Shown here piece after piece: positions 44,201-56,327 of a DNA stretch of 64,000 nt. The position numbers and the translations under genes are program-made. The notes under the pieces are model-generated. The model searched no databases and was not told the DNA's origin. It saw only the letters and a list, made by a program, of their open reading frames with translations. This DNA is from Laguncularia racemosa (taxonomy: Eukaryota > Streptophyta > Magnoliopsida > Myrtales > Combretaceae). How positions within the stretch are numbered: the first letter of the stretch is position 1; each line of letters begins with the position of its first letter. Location of the stretch: the NCBI GenBank assembly GCA_037954665.1, contig JBBMOL010000116.1, positions 1,454,807 through 1,518,806 of the forward strand, in the 5' to 3' direction.

Positions 44201-46032
44201 TTTTCATCTTATATATAAAATATTATATTTTATTTGATATATTAATATCACATAATATATTTAAAAAAGTATTAAATGATAAGTCTTACATATTTAAGTT
44301 TTATTATATATAAATTTATATAATAATATATAATATAAATAATGTAATAAAAAATATTTTTAAATAATAAGATAAATGTTATATCATTAATATATGTAAT
44401 TTATTATAAGTTAGATAAATTATGGTTATGCGTTACACAAAAGTCAAAAGTTAAGTATACTCATGGAAGAACATTATCGGGATGGGTGATCCCTTAGGAA
44501 GTTTTAATAAAAAGAAACTTGATCATGCTAACAAGAGATAATCGGTGAGGTATTTAATATGTAATTGAAAAATAAAAAGCTTAGGGTAAATAAAAATAAA
44601 AAAAGGGTTAGTAAGAGAGACAATTTGGTCATTTGATGAAGAGAGCATAAAAGGCAATTTACTAGTCATTTTAACTCTTTTACACTTTCTGTATTACAAC
44701 CCTAAGAATAAAGGAAAACCTTAGGAGAGGAAGATGACTATTGAGATTCTGCACTCAAGCGAAATTCCTTACGATAAAGTATACAATTAACATTACTTTC
44801 GTCATTCACGTATGTGTGATACAATTTAAGGTTGGCTTCTTTGGATTGCATTGTAGAGCAACTCAATGTGAGGAAGGGTTAGGACAAGACTTCAAGCATT
44901 GGAGAAAATCCTTACAAGTAAGTGGTTCAATTTGAAGTAATTCAAAGTTTTCATATTGTAAATACCACAAATTAAGATCTACAAGTGTTGGATTGCATCT
45001 ATGGTTGAAGAAGATTGAAATTGGTGAATTTGGAATGAGGATTCAAAGTGGAACAAGGGGTACATGGTTAGATACACACCTATGTATCTGCTCGTGCTAT
45101 TTAGAAACAGAAAAATGAGTTAGAAGGTTCATGGCTAGGTACATGCCCGTGTATGTATACACGGCCTTATATTTGGCATGTAGACTGACGAAAGTGTGCA
45201 AAAGGGTACATATTCAAAGTACATAACATGTTACCTACTTGTGCTCATGTACATGAGCCAGTATATAGTTGTGTTCCTTGAAAACAATACTAAACTAATT
45301 TCTTTTTATAATTCTTGTTTTTCTTTAACCTAAAATCCTAGTAAGGCTCTAGAAACTTTACTAATGTAAGGGAAGTGATCCAACAACCTTTTGGAAACAA
45401 AATTAAAGAAATTAGATGATACGTTAGGTTAATTCTAAGATTAATTGTTCTATACATTGTCAAGTTTCAATGTAACCACTAAGTGAGGACAAGTTGAGTT
45501 TGAGACTAACTATCCAGGTACGTGTAACTTATGTGTTACTTGTGCTTTTTAAGTTAGTTGAGAAACTAGAAGTAATAGTATGTCATGTTTGATTAAGTTG
45601 TTCGTTAATTGTGCTTGGCTTAACTTAAGGACCCATAGTGGTTGGACCTTAAGGGGCATCTACTGATAAATATATGGTAGTACTCTTGGTAGAGTTGCAT
45701 ATTGAGATGACTTAGTAGATTTAGGGACTCATGAGTGTTGGGGCTCGTAGTAGTAGTTCTCAACACCATACTATACATTATTATATCATATAGTATAGTA
45801 GAGTCATAAGTACCCTTTTGTTGTATTAGTAACTTAATTGAGATTATAACTTGGTTTCTTGTTTGGTTTCTGCATTGATGCATGTGATTTAAGATAGGTT
45901 TGATCATGCATGTATGCTTGTGGATTATATTTACTAGGTATTAACTCACTCTTTGTGAACCCTTTTTTTTTTTCAATTGTATGTATAGAAAATTATGCTT
46001 TATATGATGAGAATCTAGGGACATACATACAA
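44201..46032. other. AT-rich noncoding sequence with degenerate TACACG/CGTGTA cluster
   Basis: No supported gene. 45062-45260 holds scattered ATACACACCTATGTAT, ACATGCCCGTGTATGTATACACGGCC and CATGTACATGAG motifs, an eroded version of the palindromic clusters elsewhere, so it may be an old LTR fragment. Confidence 0.4.
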
Positions 46033-46084
46033 TGATGTGCTCTAATACCAAAAAGTATGATGTGCTCTGATACAAAAAATTATA
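46033..46084 (-). repeat. Tandem primer-site units at an LTR edge
   Basis: TGATGTGCTCTAATACCAAAAAGTA (46033-46057) and TGATGTGCTCTGATACAAAAAATTATA (46058-46084) each contain the complement of an initiator-Met primer site and repeat the LTR start TGATGT. Confidence 0.65.
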
Positions 46085-46927
46085 TGATGTACCCTACAAT
46101 TCCAATTGCAAACACACCAATATAAGTGCGTGATCACCAAAACAATCCCGCAAAGGCATGATCAATAACCAACACTTGAACCTTAATTCATGTGGATTCA
46201 AATGGCAATGATGCTAAATTGTGATGAGGAACAATGCAATTGTATAATAAGTAAAGGATAACAATATAAATGAATTGAATTCCACTCAAATTGACTTGAA
46301 TCAAATCTAAAAAAATAAGAACCCTAATTCATGTGAAAGGTAACAAGTAACCCAACCAATTATGTCTAGATATGATGCATTAGAAAACAATTGGTTGTGA
46401 CTAGAGAAATATTGATATTACTTACAATCTCCTCAAGCTAATCTCGCCACAATTTCACAAGTGAAAATGACATGAGTAAGGTTTGCATGCAAGGACTCTC
46501 CTCACAACAAAAGATGTATTTTCTTAAGTTCAAAAAGCTACTTCTAAACTCTACTTAGCAAGTATTTTATACTTGCTCCAATTAGGATTAAAACAACAAA
46601 AACTAAATTACAAATAAAACCAACAAGTGATTGGTCCTAAATCAACAAAAGATAATTACAGGTAAATCCTCAAAATGGCCGGTTCTTCACTTTCATGGAG
46701 CAATTGTTGGACCAGTTGTTCTTTGATTTATCTAGGTCCATGAATAACCCACAAACTGAGCTTTAGCTATTTTATCTATTGTCCTGTAAAAACCAACAAG
46801 TGTACCTGCTGGAATGCACAACAAATATGTAATAGAAAAGAAAATTGTCACCCCGAAAGGGGGCTAAGAAGTTTCCACTAAAATCATCATGGCACATGTG
46901 CACCCATTACATGATAATTGTTTTACA
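46033..46927 (-). repeat. Minus-strand LTR related to the LTRs of the tandem array
   Basis: The complement of about 46540-46860 aligns by eye with the array LTR: CATTCCAGCAGGTACACTTG, CAGTTTGTGGGTTATTCATGGACC and GCAAGTATAAAATACTTGCT all have counterparts. The left edge TGATGTACCC (46085) is preceded by tandem primer-site units; the right edge is probably TTTTACA at 46927. No target duplication was found and no coding part adjoins it. Confidence 0.5.
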
Positions 46928-46949
46928 AGTTAGAGATTGTAAGACTCTA

Positions 46950-47992
46950 TGATAGGAATCAAAATCCGACAAGACTTATCATTAGGGCAATAACTAAAGG
47001 ATTTCGAATCTTGGCGATGAGGACCCATTTTGAGCAAATCGACCCCGGAATTATTTATATACTAACCTCTTTTATCTTATTCATGTATTTTATATTCCAA
47101 CAGGAATACTTATCATGCTTTACAGGGCAATGGACAAACTCACTTAAACTCAGCTTGTGGGTTATCCATGGACCGACCTGAACCGGCGATGAGCTAGGCC
47201 GATGGATCCTATAGAAGACCGGCATCATGAAGAGCATTTCTTTTATGTATTTTTCATTTTATGAAATATTTTAGTTGTATTTTGGTTTTGGGACACTTTT
47301 ATTTCTTTGTAACTTTCATTTAGGGTTAGCCACCTTAAAAGTGGCAAACTTGTAATTTTGAGCACTTTTTAACCCTAGGAGTAGCAAGTATAAATACTTG
47401 CTTAAGAGAGGGTTTGAGGGGATTATTTTTGCAGAACAAACACTTCACATTTCGTGAGAGGGCTTAGGGTTTTCCTAATTCCAAATTCTCTTATCAATTT
47501 CAATCCCAAGAAGTTGAAATTGTGGCGAGTGCAACATCTTGAAATTGTGAGTTATATCAATTTCATTTTGTTGTGATTTCTTTTCTTCTCTAGTGTGTCA
47601 TATCTAGGGTTGAATTGAGATATTTCTTGGTCAGATATCCTTGTTGTTATTCACGAATTCTTGTGATTATTTGAAGGAATTATCATATTGATCCAATTCA
47701 TCTTTAAGGATTTCCTTGATAACGTGATTTTCACCATTGGAAAGGGATTGTTTTGTTACGGTTTTTCTTTGTCAAATTGAGGCTTCATTTGCGTAGATTA
47801 CATGAAATTAGAGTGTTGTTAGAAGGAATTTTCATTGAATTATTCTTATTATATCATTGGTTGTTTGAATTTCATCCTTTCATCATTATGGTTCATTTGA
47901 AAAGTGCCATTTTTTGATCCGATTTTGCCTTGACTTGAGATAGTTTTTCTTAAGTCCTTTGGATGTGCTTTTAAGTGTGTTTAGACACATCA
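46950..47992 (+). repeat. Array LTR 1
   Basis: 1043 bp, TGATAGGAATC...TAGACACATCA. TATAAAT (47389-47395) sits in the inverted repeat AGCAAGTATAAATACTTGCT (47383-47402). It has private bases at about 47196 (A), 47847 (T) and 47951 (T). Confidence 0.95.
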
Positions 47993-49112
47993 TCTTTTTG
48001 GTATCAGAGGTCTTGTTGAGAGAAGGGAATTGGTTGTATTCAATTTCGTGGAAGTGATCATCAAATAGGGTTGATCAAGTGAAAACCGAAATTGTGTTGT
48101 TGTTGTTGTTTGATATTGCGAAATTACTTTGGATTGGGATTTGATTTGCTGATTATTGGAGTTGATTTGGGAAGGTTATTATATCACTTTGTGGAAACTA
48201 ATTCACGTGGAAGAGCTGAAGTACAAAGTGTTGTTTACTTTAGCAATTTTTGGAACTTGCAAAACTTACCAAAATCCTTATTGTGAATAGCTTGTGGCGT
48301 GAGGAGGTTGTGAAGTTTGTTGTTTGATTTCCATTGTGTAAATTTTGAATTGGTGGATTACAATTTACAGATTACATTGGTTTTGATTAGTAAGGAATTA
48401 TTTGAATTCAAACACATGCAATTAAGTTGTGGGAGTTAATGATTGCTATTTGAATTTGAATTCATTACTTACCAATTGAAGAAGGCTTGCAATAAGTGAA
48501 TTTGTTTGAATTTCAAATTGAAGTTGCTGCCTATTTTTTTGTGAGTTGCGGTTAGAACTTGTGGGGAGTGAAGTATATTTTTTATTATTGCCGTGGAATT
48601 AGAGTATATTTGTTGTTGTTTCCATTTCTTATTTTTGTCGTGGAGGTGGAGTGCAATTTGTTGTTGTTGCCGTGGAGTTATTGGTGGAGTGAGTGCACCG
48701 TGATTGAAGGTGTGTGTGGTGGTGTAAATTTGTGGATTTATGTGGATTAAAGGTGCTGCACATCAAGATCAATTGTAAGTGTGAAACCGTGGCAAGAAAG
48801 GAAAATTGAAGTAGTAGAATTTGAATTCAAAAACAAACATTAAAGTGTGAAAGTAATTGAACTTATTACTTCAACACTTGTGAGTTGAATTTAATTTCTT
48901 AACTACTTAGAAGTATTTATTTGTGCTTCACTTATTCTAATATACTTGAAGTGATAAAAAGTATTTATTGCATTGGTGACTTGTTGCACTGTGGGTGTAT
49001 AAGTGTGTGTGTTGTTATCCAAACTTGTTATTGTGACGTGGTGAAGTGAAGGGAGTGTGCTACAAATTATTTGAGATTACATTTGTACTTTAGATAAATC
49101 GCATCCACAAAC
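47993..49112 (+). other. Primer site and leader of array unit 1
   Basis: TGGTATCAGAG at 47999-48009 is the initiator-Met primer site, seven bases after the LTR. A 1.1-kb leader follows with a GTT-repeat at about 48097 and many short ORFs. It is noncoding as far as I can see. Confidence 0.85.
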
Positions 49113-50231
49113 ATGTCATATGATAATGTGAATGGGTACATTGGCAATGAGGCCAATAGCCAAGTGGGTAGCAGACCAAGTCGTCGAAATACAAATGGAA
49201 GAACTCTAGATGAGCAACTTCGGGACCTTTCCACACTTGTTGCTACATTAGCGACAAGGATTGATAGGATGACATTGCCACCACCACCTGTGGTAAACCT
49301 TATGGCACCACCTAGAGTAAAGGGAGATTATCATGCTCTTAGGGAAGATAGAGATGATAATTTTGGGCTTAATGCATACCCGGACAGGGAATTTAGACCA
49401 CCTCGAGGACCAGAGTGTGCGAAGCTACAGATGCCTTCATTTGATGGTAGGGGTTCCACAGATGATTACCTAGACTGAGAGGACCCAATTGTGCAGACGC
49501 AAGTATGCCAACCTTCAAAGGTTCTTGAGGGCTCTAGTGACACGAGCCAACCCTTAGAGCATAAAATTTGTCAGACACCGATGTGCCAACCTTCAGAGGA
49601 TCCTGATAATCATAGTCAGACGAGCAGACCACCGGAGAGCCAGACTGTTCAAAGACAGTTATGTTCACCTTCAGAGGCTTTAGAGGGTAATGAGCAGTTG
49701 GGCCAACCATTAGAAGACCCTGAGGATCAGCATCATATAGATGAGTCAGAAAAAGAGGAAATAAACTCAATGGAATGGGTTGAGACAGGGGAGACATCAG
49801 TAGATAATGAGTCCATGTTTGTGTTGCAGATGAGATACATCCTAGAAATGGAGGAGAGAAAACAATCACCTACTATGGTATTCCAGATATTGGGATTTTG
49901 TAGAGATACTTCTTCAGATGGATTGCTTTTAGAAAATAGAGTCTCTACTGCATTCGATCTGCCAGATTTGAGGAAAAATCTTTTTGAGGCCCGAGGAGAT
50001 GATAGGAATCAAAATCCGACAAGACTTATCATTAGGGCAATAACTAAAGGATTTCGAATCTTGGCGATGAGGACCCATTTTGAGCAAATCGACCCCGGAA
50101 TTATTTATATACTAACCTCTTTTATCTTATTCATGTATTTTATATTCCAACAGGAATACTTATCATGCTTTACAGGGCAATGGACAAACTCACTTAAACT
50201 CAGCTTGTGGGTTATCCATGGACCGACCTGA
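49113..50231 (+). pseudogene. gag: Deleted gag-derived ORF of array unit 1
   Basis: ATG 49113 (MSYDNVNGYIGNEANS) opens a frame with one TGA at 49476 and an end at TGA 50229. The first 121 codons are gag N-terminus (LDEQLRDLSTLVATLATRI, CAKLQMPSFDGRGSTDDYLD); the TGA replaces the Trp seen in the related element at 16649. Right after it gag breaks off and three 26-residue repeats follow (starting VCQPSKVLEG, MCQPSEDPDN, LCSPSEALEG). Then comes an acidic stretch and a C-terminus (LPDLRKNLFEARGD) that crosses the polypurine tract into the LTR. Capsid core, knuckle, protease and pol are missing. The role of the repeats is unknown to me. Confidence 0.8.
49986..49999 (+). promoter_or_regulatory. Polypurine tract of array unit 1
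   Basis: GAGGCCCGAGGAGA directly before LTR 2; the same lies before LTR 3 and LTR 4. Confidence 0.6.
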
Positions 50232-51042
50232 ACCGGCGATGAGCTGGGCCGATGGATCCTATAGAAGACCGGCATCATGAAGAGCATTTCTTTTATGTAT
50301 TTTTCATTTTATGAAATATTTTAGTTGTATTTTGGTTTTGGGACACTTTTATTTCTTTGTAACTTTCATTTAGGGTTAGCCACCTTAAAAGTGGCAAACT
50401 TGTAATTTTGAGCACTTTTTAACCCTAGGAGTAGCAAGTATAAATACTTGCTTAAGAGAGGGTTTGAGGGGATTATTTTTGCAGAACAAACACTTCACAT
50501 TTCGTGAGAGGGCTTAGGGTTTTCCTAATTCCAAATTCTCTTATCAATTTCAATCCCAAGAAGTTGAAATTGTGGCGAGTGCAACATCTTGAAATTGTGA
50601 GTTATATCAATTTCATTTTGTTGTGATTTCTTTTCTTCTCTAGTGTGTCATATCTAGGGTTGAATTGAGATATTTCTTGGTCAGATATCCTTGTTGTTAT
50701 TCACGAATTCTTGTGATTATTTGAAGGAATTATCATATTGATCCAATTCATCTTTAAGGATTTCCTTGATAACGTGATTTTCACCATTGGAAAGGGATTG
50801 TTTTGTTACGGTTTTTCTTTGTCAAATTGAGGCTTCATTTGCGTAGATTACATGAAATTAGAGTGTTGTTAGAAGGAATTTTCATTGAATTATTCTGATT
50901 ATATCATTGGTTGTTTGAATTTCATCCTTTCATCATTATGGTTCATTTGAAAAGTGCCATTTTTTGATCCGATTTTGCCTTGACTTGAGATAGTTTTTCT
51001 CAAGTCCTTTGGATGTGCTTTTAAGTGTGTTTAGACACATCA
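50000..51042 (+). repeat. Array LTR 2
   Basis: 1043 bp. TATA palindrome at 50433-50452. At every site where LTR 1 or LTR 4 has a private base that I noticed, it carries the base shared by the other LTRs. Confidence 0.95.
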
Positions 51043-52161
51043 TCTTTTTGGTATCAGAGGTCTTGTTGAGAGAAGGGAATTGGTTGTATTCAATTTCGTG
51101 GAAGTGATCATCAAATAGGGTTGATCAAGTGAAAACCGAAATTGTGTTGTTGTTGTTGTTTGATATTGCGAAATTATTTGGATTGGGATTTGATTTGCTG
51201 ATTATTGGAGTTGATTTGGGAAGGTTATTATATCACTTTGTGGAAACTAATTCACGTGGAAGAGCTGAAGTACAAAGTGTTGTTTACTTTAGCAATTTTT
51301 GGAACTTGCAAAACTTACCAAAATCCTTATTGTGAATAGCTTGTGGCGTGAGGAGGTTGTGAAGTTTGTTGTTTGATTTCCATTGTGTAAATTTTGAATT
51401 GGTGGATTACAATTTGCAGATTACATTGGTTTTGATTAGTAAGGAATTATTTGAATTCAAACACATGCAATTAAGTTGTGGGAGTTAATGATTGCTATTT
51501 GAATTTGAATTCATTACTTACCAATTGAAGAAGGCTTGCAATAAGTGAATTTGTTTGAATTTCAAATTGAAGTTGCTGCCTATTTTTTTGTGAGTTGCGG
51601 TTAGAACTTGTGGGGAGTGAAGTATATTTTTTATTATTGCCGTGGAATTAGAGTATATTTGTTGTTGTTTCCATTTCTTATTTTTGTCGTGGAGGTGGAG
51701 TGCAATTTGTTGTTGTTGCCGTGGAGTTATTGGTGGAGTGAGTGCACCGTGATTGAAGGTGTGTGTGGTGGTGTAAATTTGTGGATTTATGTGGATTAAA
51801 GGTGCTGCACATCAAGATCAATTGTAAGTGTGAAACCGTGGCAAGAAAGGAAAATTGAAGTAGTAGAATTTGAATTCAAAAACAAACATTAAAGTGTGAA
51901 AGTAATTGAACTTATTACTTCAACACTTGTGAGTTGAATTTAATTTCTTAACTACTTAGAAGTATTTATTTGTGCTTCACTTATTCTAATATACTTGAAG
52001 TGATAAAAAGTATTTATTGCATTGGTGACTTGTTGCACTGTGGGTGTATAAGTGTGTGTGTTGTTATCCAAACTTGTTATTGTGACGTGGTGAAGTGAAG
52101 GGAGTGTGCTACAAATTATTTGAGATTACATTTGTACTTTAGATAAATCGCATCCACAAAC
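51043..52161 (+). other. Primer site and leader of array unit 2
   Basis: Primer site 51049-51059. Compared with units 1 and 3 a C is missing near 51176 (AAATTATTTGG against AAATTACTTTGG). Confidence 0.85.
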
Positions 52162-53161
52162 ATGTCATATGATAATGTGAATGGGTACATTGGCAATGAG
52201 GCCAATAGCCAAGTGGGTAGCAGACCAAGTCGTCGAAATACAAATGGAAGAACTCTAGATGAGCAACTTCGGGACCTTTCCACACTTGTTGCTACATTAG
52301 CGACAAGGATTGATAGGATGACATTGCCACCACCACCTGTGGTAAACCTTATGGCACCACCTAGAGTAAAGGGAGATTATCATGCTCTTAGGGAAGATAG
52401 AGATGATAATTTTGGGCTTAATGCATACCCGGACAGGGAATTTAGACCACCTCGAGGACCAGAGTGTGCGAAGCTACAGATGCCTTCATTTGATGGTAGG
52501 GGTTCCACAGATGATTACCTAACTGAGAGGACCCAATTGTGCAGACGCAAGTATGCCAACCTTCAAAGGTTCTTGAGGGCTCTAGTGACACGAGCCAACC
52601 CTTAGAGCATAAAATTTGTCAACACCGATGTGCCAACCTTCAGAGGATCCTGATAATCATAGTCAGACGAGCAGACCACCGGAGAGCCAGACTGTTCAAA
52701 GACAGTTATGTTCACCTTCAGAGGCTTTAGAGGGTAATGAGCAGTTGGGCCAACCATTAGAAGACCCTGAGGATCAGCATCATATAGATGAGTCAGAAAA
52801 AGAGGAAATAAACTCAATGGAATGGGTTGAGACAGGGGAGACATCAGTAGATAATGAGTCCATGTTTGTGTTGCAGATGAGATACATCCTAGAAATGGAG
52901 GAGAGAAAACAATCACCTACTATGGTATTCCAGATATTGGGATTTTGTAGAGATACTTCTTCAGATGGATTGCTTTTAGAAAATAGAGTCTCTACTGCAT
53001 TCGATCTGCCAGATTTGAGGAAAAATCTTTTTGAGGCCCGAGGAGATGATAGGAATCAAAATCCGACAAGACTTATCATTAGGGCAATAACTAAAGGATT
53101 TCGAATCTTGGCGATGAGGACCCATTTTGAGCAAATCGACCCGGAATTATTTATATACTAA
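52162..53161 (+). pseudogene. gag: Deleted gag-derived ORF of array unit 2, with 1-bp deletions
   Basis: Same content as 49113-50231, but single-base losses near 52519 (CCTAACTGAG), 52621 (GTCAACACC) and 53142 (GACCCGG) shift the frame. The gag part runs 52162-52605, partly in the wrong frame after 52519; the repeat part reopens at about 52616. The shared TGA is bypassed by the first deletion. All differences are single-base deletions, so sequencing error is possible. Confidence 0.75.
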
Positions 53162-54088
53162 CCTCTTTTATCTTATTCATGTATTTTATATTCCAACAGG
53201 AATACTTATCATGCTTTACAGGGCAATGGACAAACTCACTTAAACTCAGCTTGTGGGTTATCCATGGACCGACCTGAACCGGCGATGAGCTGGGCCGATG
53301 GATCCTATAGAAGACCGGCATCATGAAGAGCATTTCTTTTATGTATTTTTCATTTTATGAAATATTTTAGTTGTATTTTGGTTTTGGGACACTTTTATTT
53401 CTTTGTAACTTTCATTTAGGGTTAGCCACCTTAAAAGTGGCAAACTTGTAATTTTGAGCACTTTTTAACCCTAGGAGTAGCAAGTATAAATACTTGCTTA
53501 AGAGAGGGTTTGAGGGGATTATTTTTGCAGAACAAACACTTCACATTTCGTGAGAGGGCTTAGGGTTTTCCTAATTCCAAATTCTCTTATCAATTTCAAT
53601 CCCAAGAAGTTGAAATTGTGGCGAGTGCAACATCTTGAAATTGTGAGTTATATCAATTTCATTTTGTTGTGATTTCTTTTCTTCTCTAGTGTGTCATATC
53701 TAGGGTTGAATTGAGATATTTCTTGGTCAGATATCCTTGTTGTTATTCACGAATTCTTGTGATTATTTGAAGGAATTATCATATTGATCCAATTCATCTT
53801 TAAGGATTTCCTTGATAACGTGATTTTCACCATTGGAAAGGGATTGTTTTGTTACGGTTTTTCTTTGTCAAATTGAGGCTTCATTTGCGTAGATTACATG
53901 AAATTAGAGTGTTGTTAGAAGGAATTTTCATTGAATTATTCTGATTATATCATTGGTTGTTTGAATTTCATCCTTTCATCATTATGGTTCATTTGAAAAG
54001 TGCCATTTTTTGATCCGATTTTGCCTTGACTTGAGATAGTTTTTCTCAAGTCCTTTGGATGTGCTTTTAAGTGTGTTTAGACACATCA
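53047..54088 (+). repeat. Array LTR 3
   Basis: 1042 bp, lacking one C near 53142. TATA palindrome at 53479-53498. Otherwise like LTR 2. Confidence 0.95.
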
Positions 54089-55208
54089 TCTTTTTGGTAT
54101 CAGAGGTCTTGTTGAGAGAAGGGAATTGGTTGTATTCAATTTCGTGGAAGTGATCATCAAATAGGGTTGATCAAGTGAAAACCGAAATTGTGTTGTTGTT
54201 GTTGTTTGATATTGCGAAATTACTTTGGATTGGGATTTGATTTGCTGATTATTGGAGTTGATTTGGGAAGGTTATTATATCACTTTGTGGAAACTAATTC
54301 ACGTGGAAGAGCTGAAGTACAAAGTGTTGTTTACTTTAGCAATTTTTGGAACTTGCAAAACTTACCAAAATCCTTATTGTGAATAGCTTGTGGCGTGAGG
54401 AGGTTGTGAAGTTTGTTGTTTGATTTCCATTGTGTAAATTTTGAATTGGTGGATTACAATTTGCAGATTACATTGGTTTTGATTAGTAAGGAATTATTTG
54501 AATTCAAACACATGCAATTAAGTTGTGGGAGTTAATGATTGCTATTTGAATTTGAATTCATTACTTACCAATTGAAGAAGGCTTGCAATAAGTGAATTTG
54601 TTTGAATTTCAAATTGAAGTTGCTGCCTATTTTTTTGTGAGTTGCGGTTAGAACTTGTGGGGAGTGAAGTATATTTTTTATTATTGCCGTGGAATTAGAG
54701 TATATTTGTTGTTGTTTCCATTTCTTATTTTTGTCGTGGAGGTGGAGTGCAATTTGTTGTTGTTGCCGTGGAGTTATTGGTGGAGTGAGTGCACCGTGAT
54801 TGAAGGTGTGTGTGGTGGTGTAAATTTGTGGATTTATGTGGATTAAAGGTGCTGCACATCAAGATCAATTGTAAGTGTGAAACCGTGGCAAGAAAGGAAA
54901 ATTGAAGTAGTAGAATTTGAATTCAAAAACAAACATTAAAGTGTGAAAGTAATTGAACTTATTACTTCAACACTTGTGAGTTGAATTTAATTTCTTAACT
55001 ACTTAGAAGTATTTATTTGTGCTTCACTTATTCTAATATACTTGAAGTGATAAAAAGTATTTATTGCATTGGTGACTTGTTGCACTGTGGGTGTATAAGT
55101 GTGTGTGTTGTTATCCAAACTTGTTATTGTGACGTGGTGAAGTGAAGGGAGTGTGCTACAAATTATTTGAGATTACATTTGTACTTTAGATAAATCGCAT
55201 CCACAAAC
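54089..55208 (+). other. Primer site and leader of array unit 3
   Basis: Primer site 54095-54105. It matches the unit 1 leader apart from single substitutions such as TTGCAG here against TTACAG in unit 1 (48366). Confidence 0.85.
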
Positions 55209-56327
55209 ATGTCATATGATAATGTGAATGGGTACATTGGCAATGAGGCCAATAGCCAAGTGGGTAGCAGACCAAGTCGTCGAAATACAAATGGAAGAAC
55301 TCTAGATGAGCAACTTCGGGACCTTTCCACACTTGTTGCTACATTAGCGACAAGGATTGATAGGATGACATTGCCACCACCACCTGTGGTAAACCTTATG
55401 GCACCACCTAGAGTAAAGGGAGATTATCATGCTCTTAGGGAAGATAGAGATGATAATTTTGGGCTTAATGCATACCCGGACAGGGAATTTAGACCACCTC
55501 GAGGACCAGAGTGTGCGAAGCTACAGATGCCTTCATTTGATGGTAGGGGTTCCACAGATGATTACCTAGACTGAGAGGACCCAATTGTGCAGACGCAAGT
55601 ATGCCAACCTTCAAAGGTTCTTGAGGGCTCTAGTGACACGAGCCAACCCTTAGAGCATAAAATTTGTCAGACACCGATGTGCCAACCTTCAGAGGATCCT
55701 GATAATCATAGTCAGACGAGCAGACCACCGGAGAGCCAGACTGTTCAAAGACAGTTATGTTCACCTTCAGAGGCTTTAGAGGGTAATGAGCAGTTGGGCC
55801 AACCATTAGAAGACCCTGAGGATCAGCATCATATAGATGAGTCAGAAAAAGAGGAAATAAACTCAATGGAATGGGTTGAGACAGGGGAGACATCAGTAGA
55901 TAATGAGTCCATGTTTGTGTTGCAGATGAGATACATCCTAGAAATGGAGGAGAGAAAACAATCACCTACTATGGTATTCCAGATATTGGGATTTTGTAGA
56001 GATACTTCTTCAGATGGATTGCTTTTAGAAAATAGAGTCTCTACTGCATTCGATCTGCCAGATTTGAGGAAAAATCTTTTTGAGGCCCGAGGAGATGATA
56101 GGAATCAAAATCCGACAAGACTTATCATTAGGGCAATAACTAAAGGATTTCGAATCTTGGCGATGAGGACCCATTTTGAGCAAATCGACCCCGGAATTAT
56201 TTATATACTAACCTCTTTTATCTTATTCATGTATTTTATATTCCAACAGGAATACTTATCATGCTTTACAGGGCAATGGACAAACTCACTTAAACTCAGC
56301 TTGTGGGTTATCTATGGACCGACCTGA
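55209..56327 (+). pseudogene. gag: Deleted gag-derived ORF of array unit 3
   Basis: Same frame structure as unit 1: 121 codons of gag N-terminus, TGA at 55572, then the three 26-residue repeats and the acidic C-terminal part ending at TGA 56325 inside LTR 4. One missense change in the LTR part (Tyr for His near the end) comes from the LTR 4 base change at about 56311. Confidence 0.8.

Noticed and set aside
48092..48750. Short ORFs repeated in each array unit (also 51129-51799 and 54188-54846)
   Set aside because: They lie in the retroelement leader, are not related to known proteins, and are conserved only because the units are near-identical copies.
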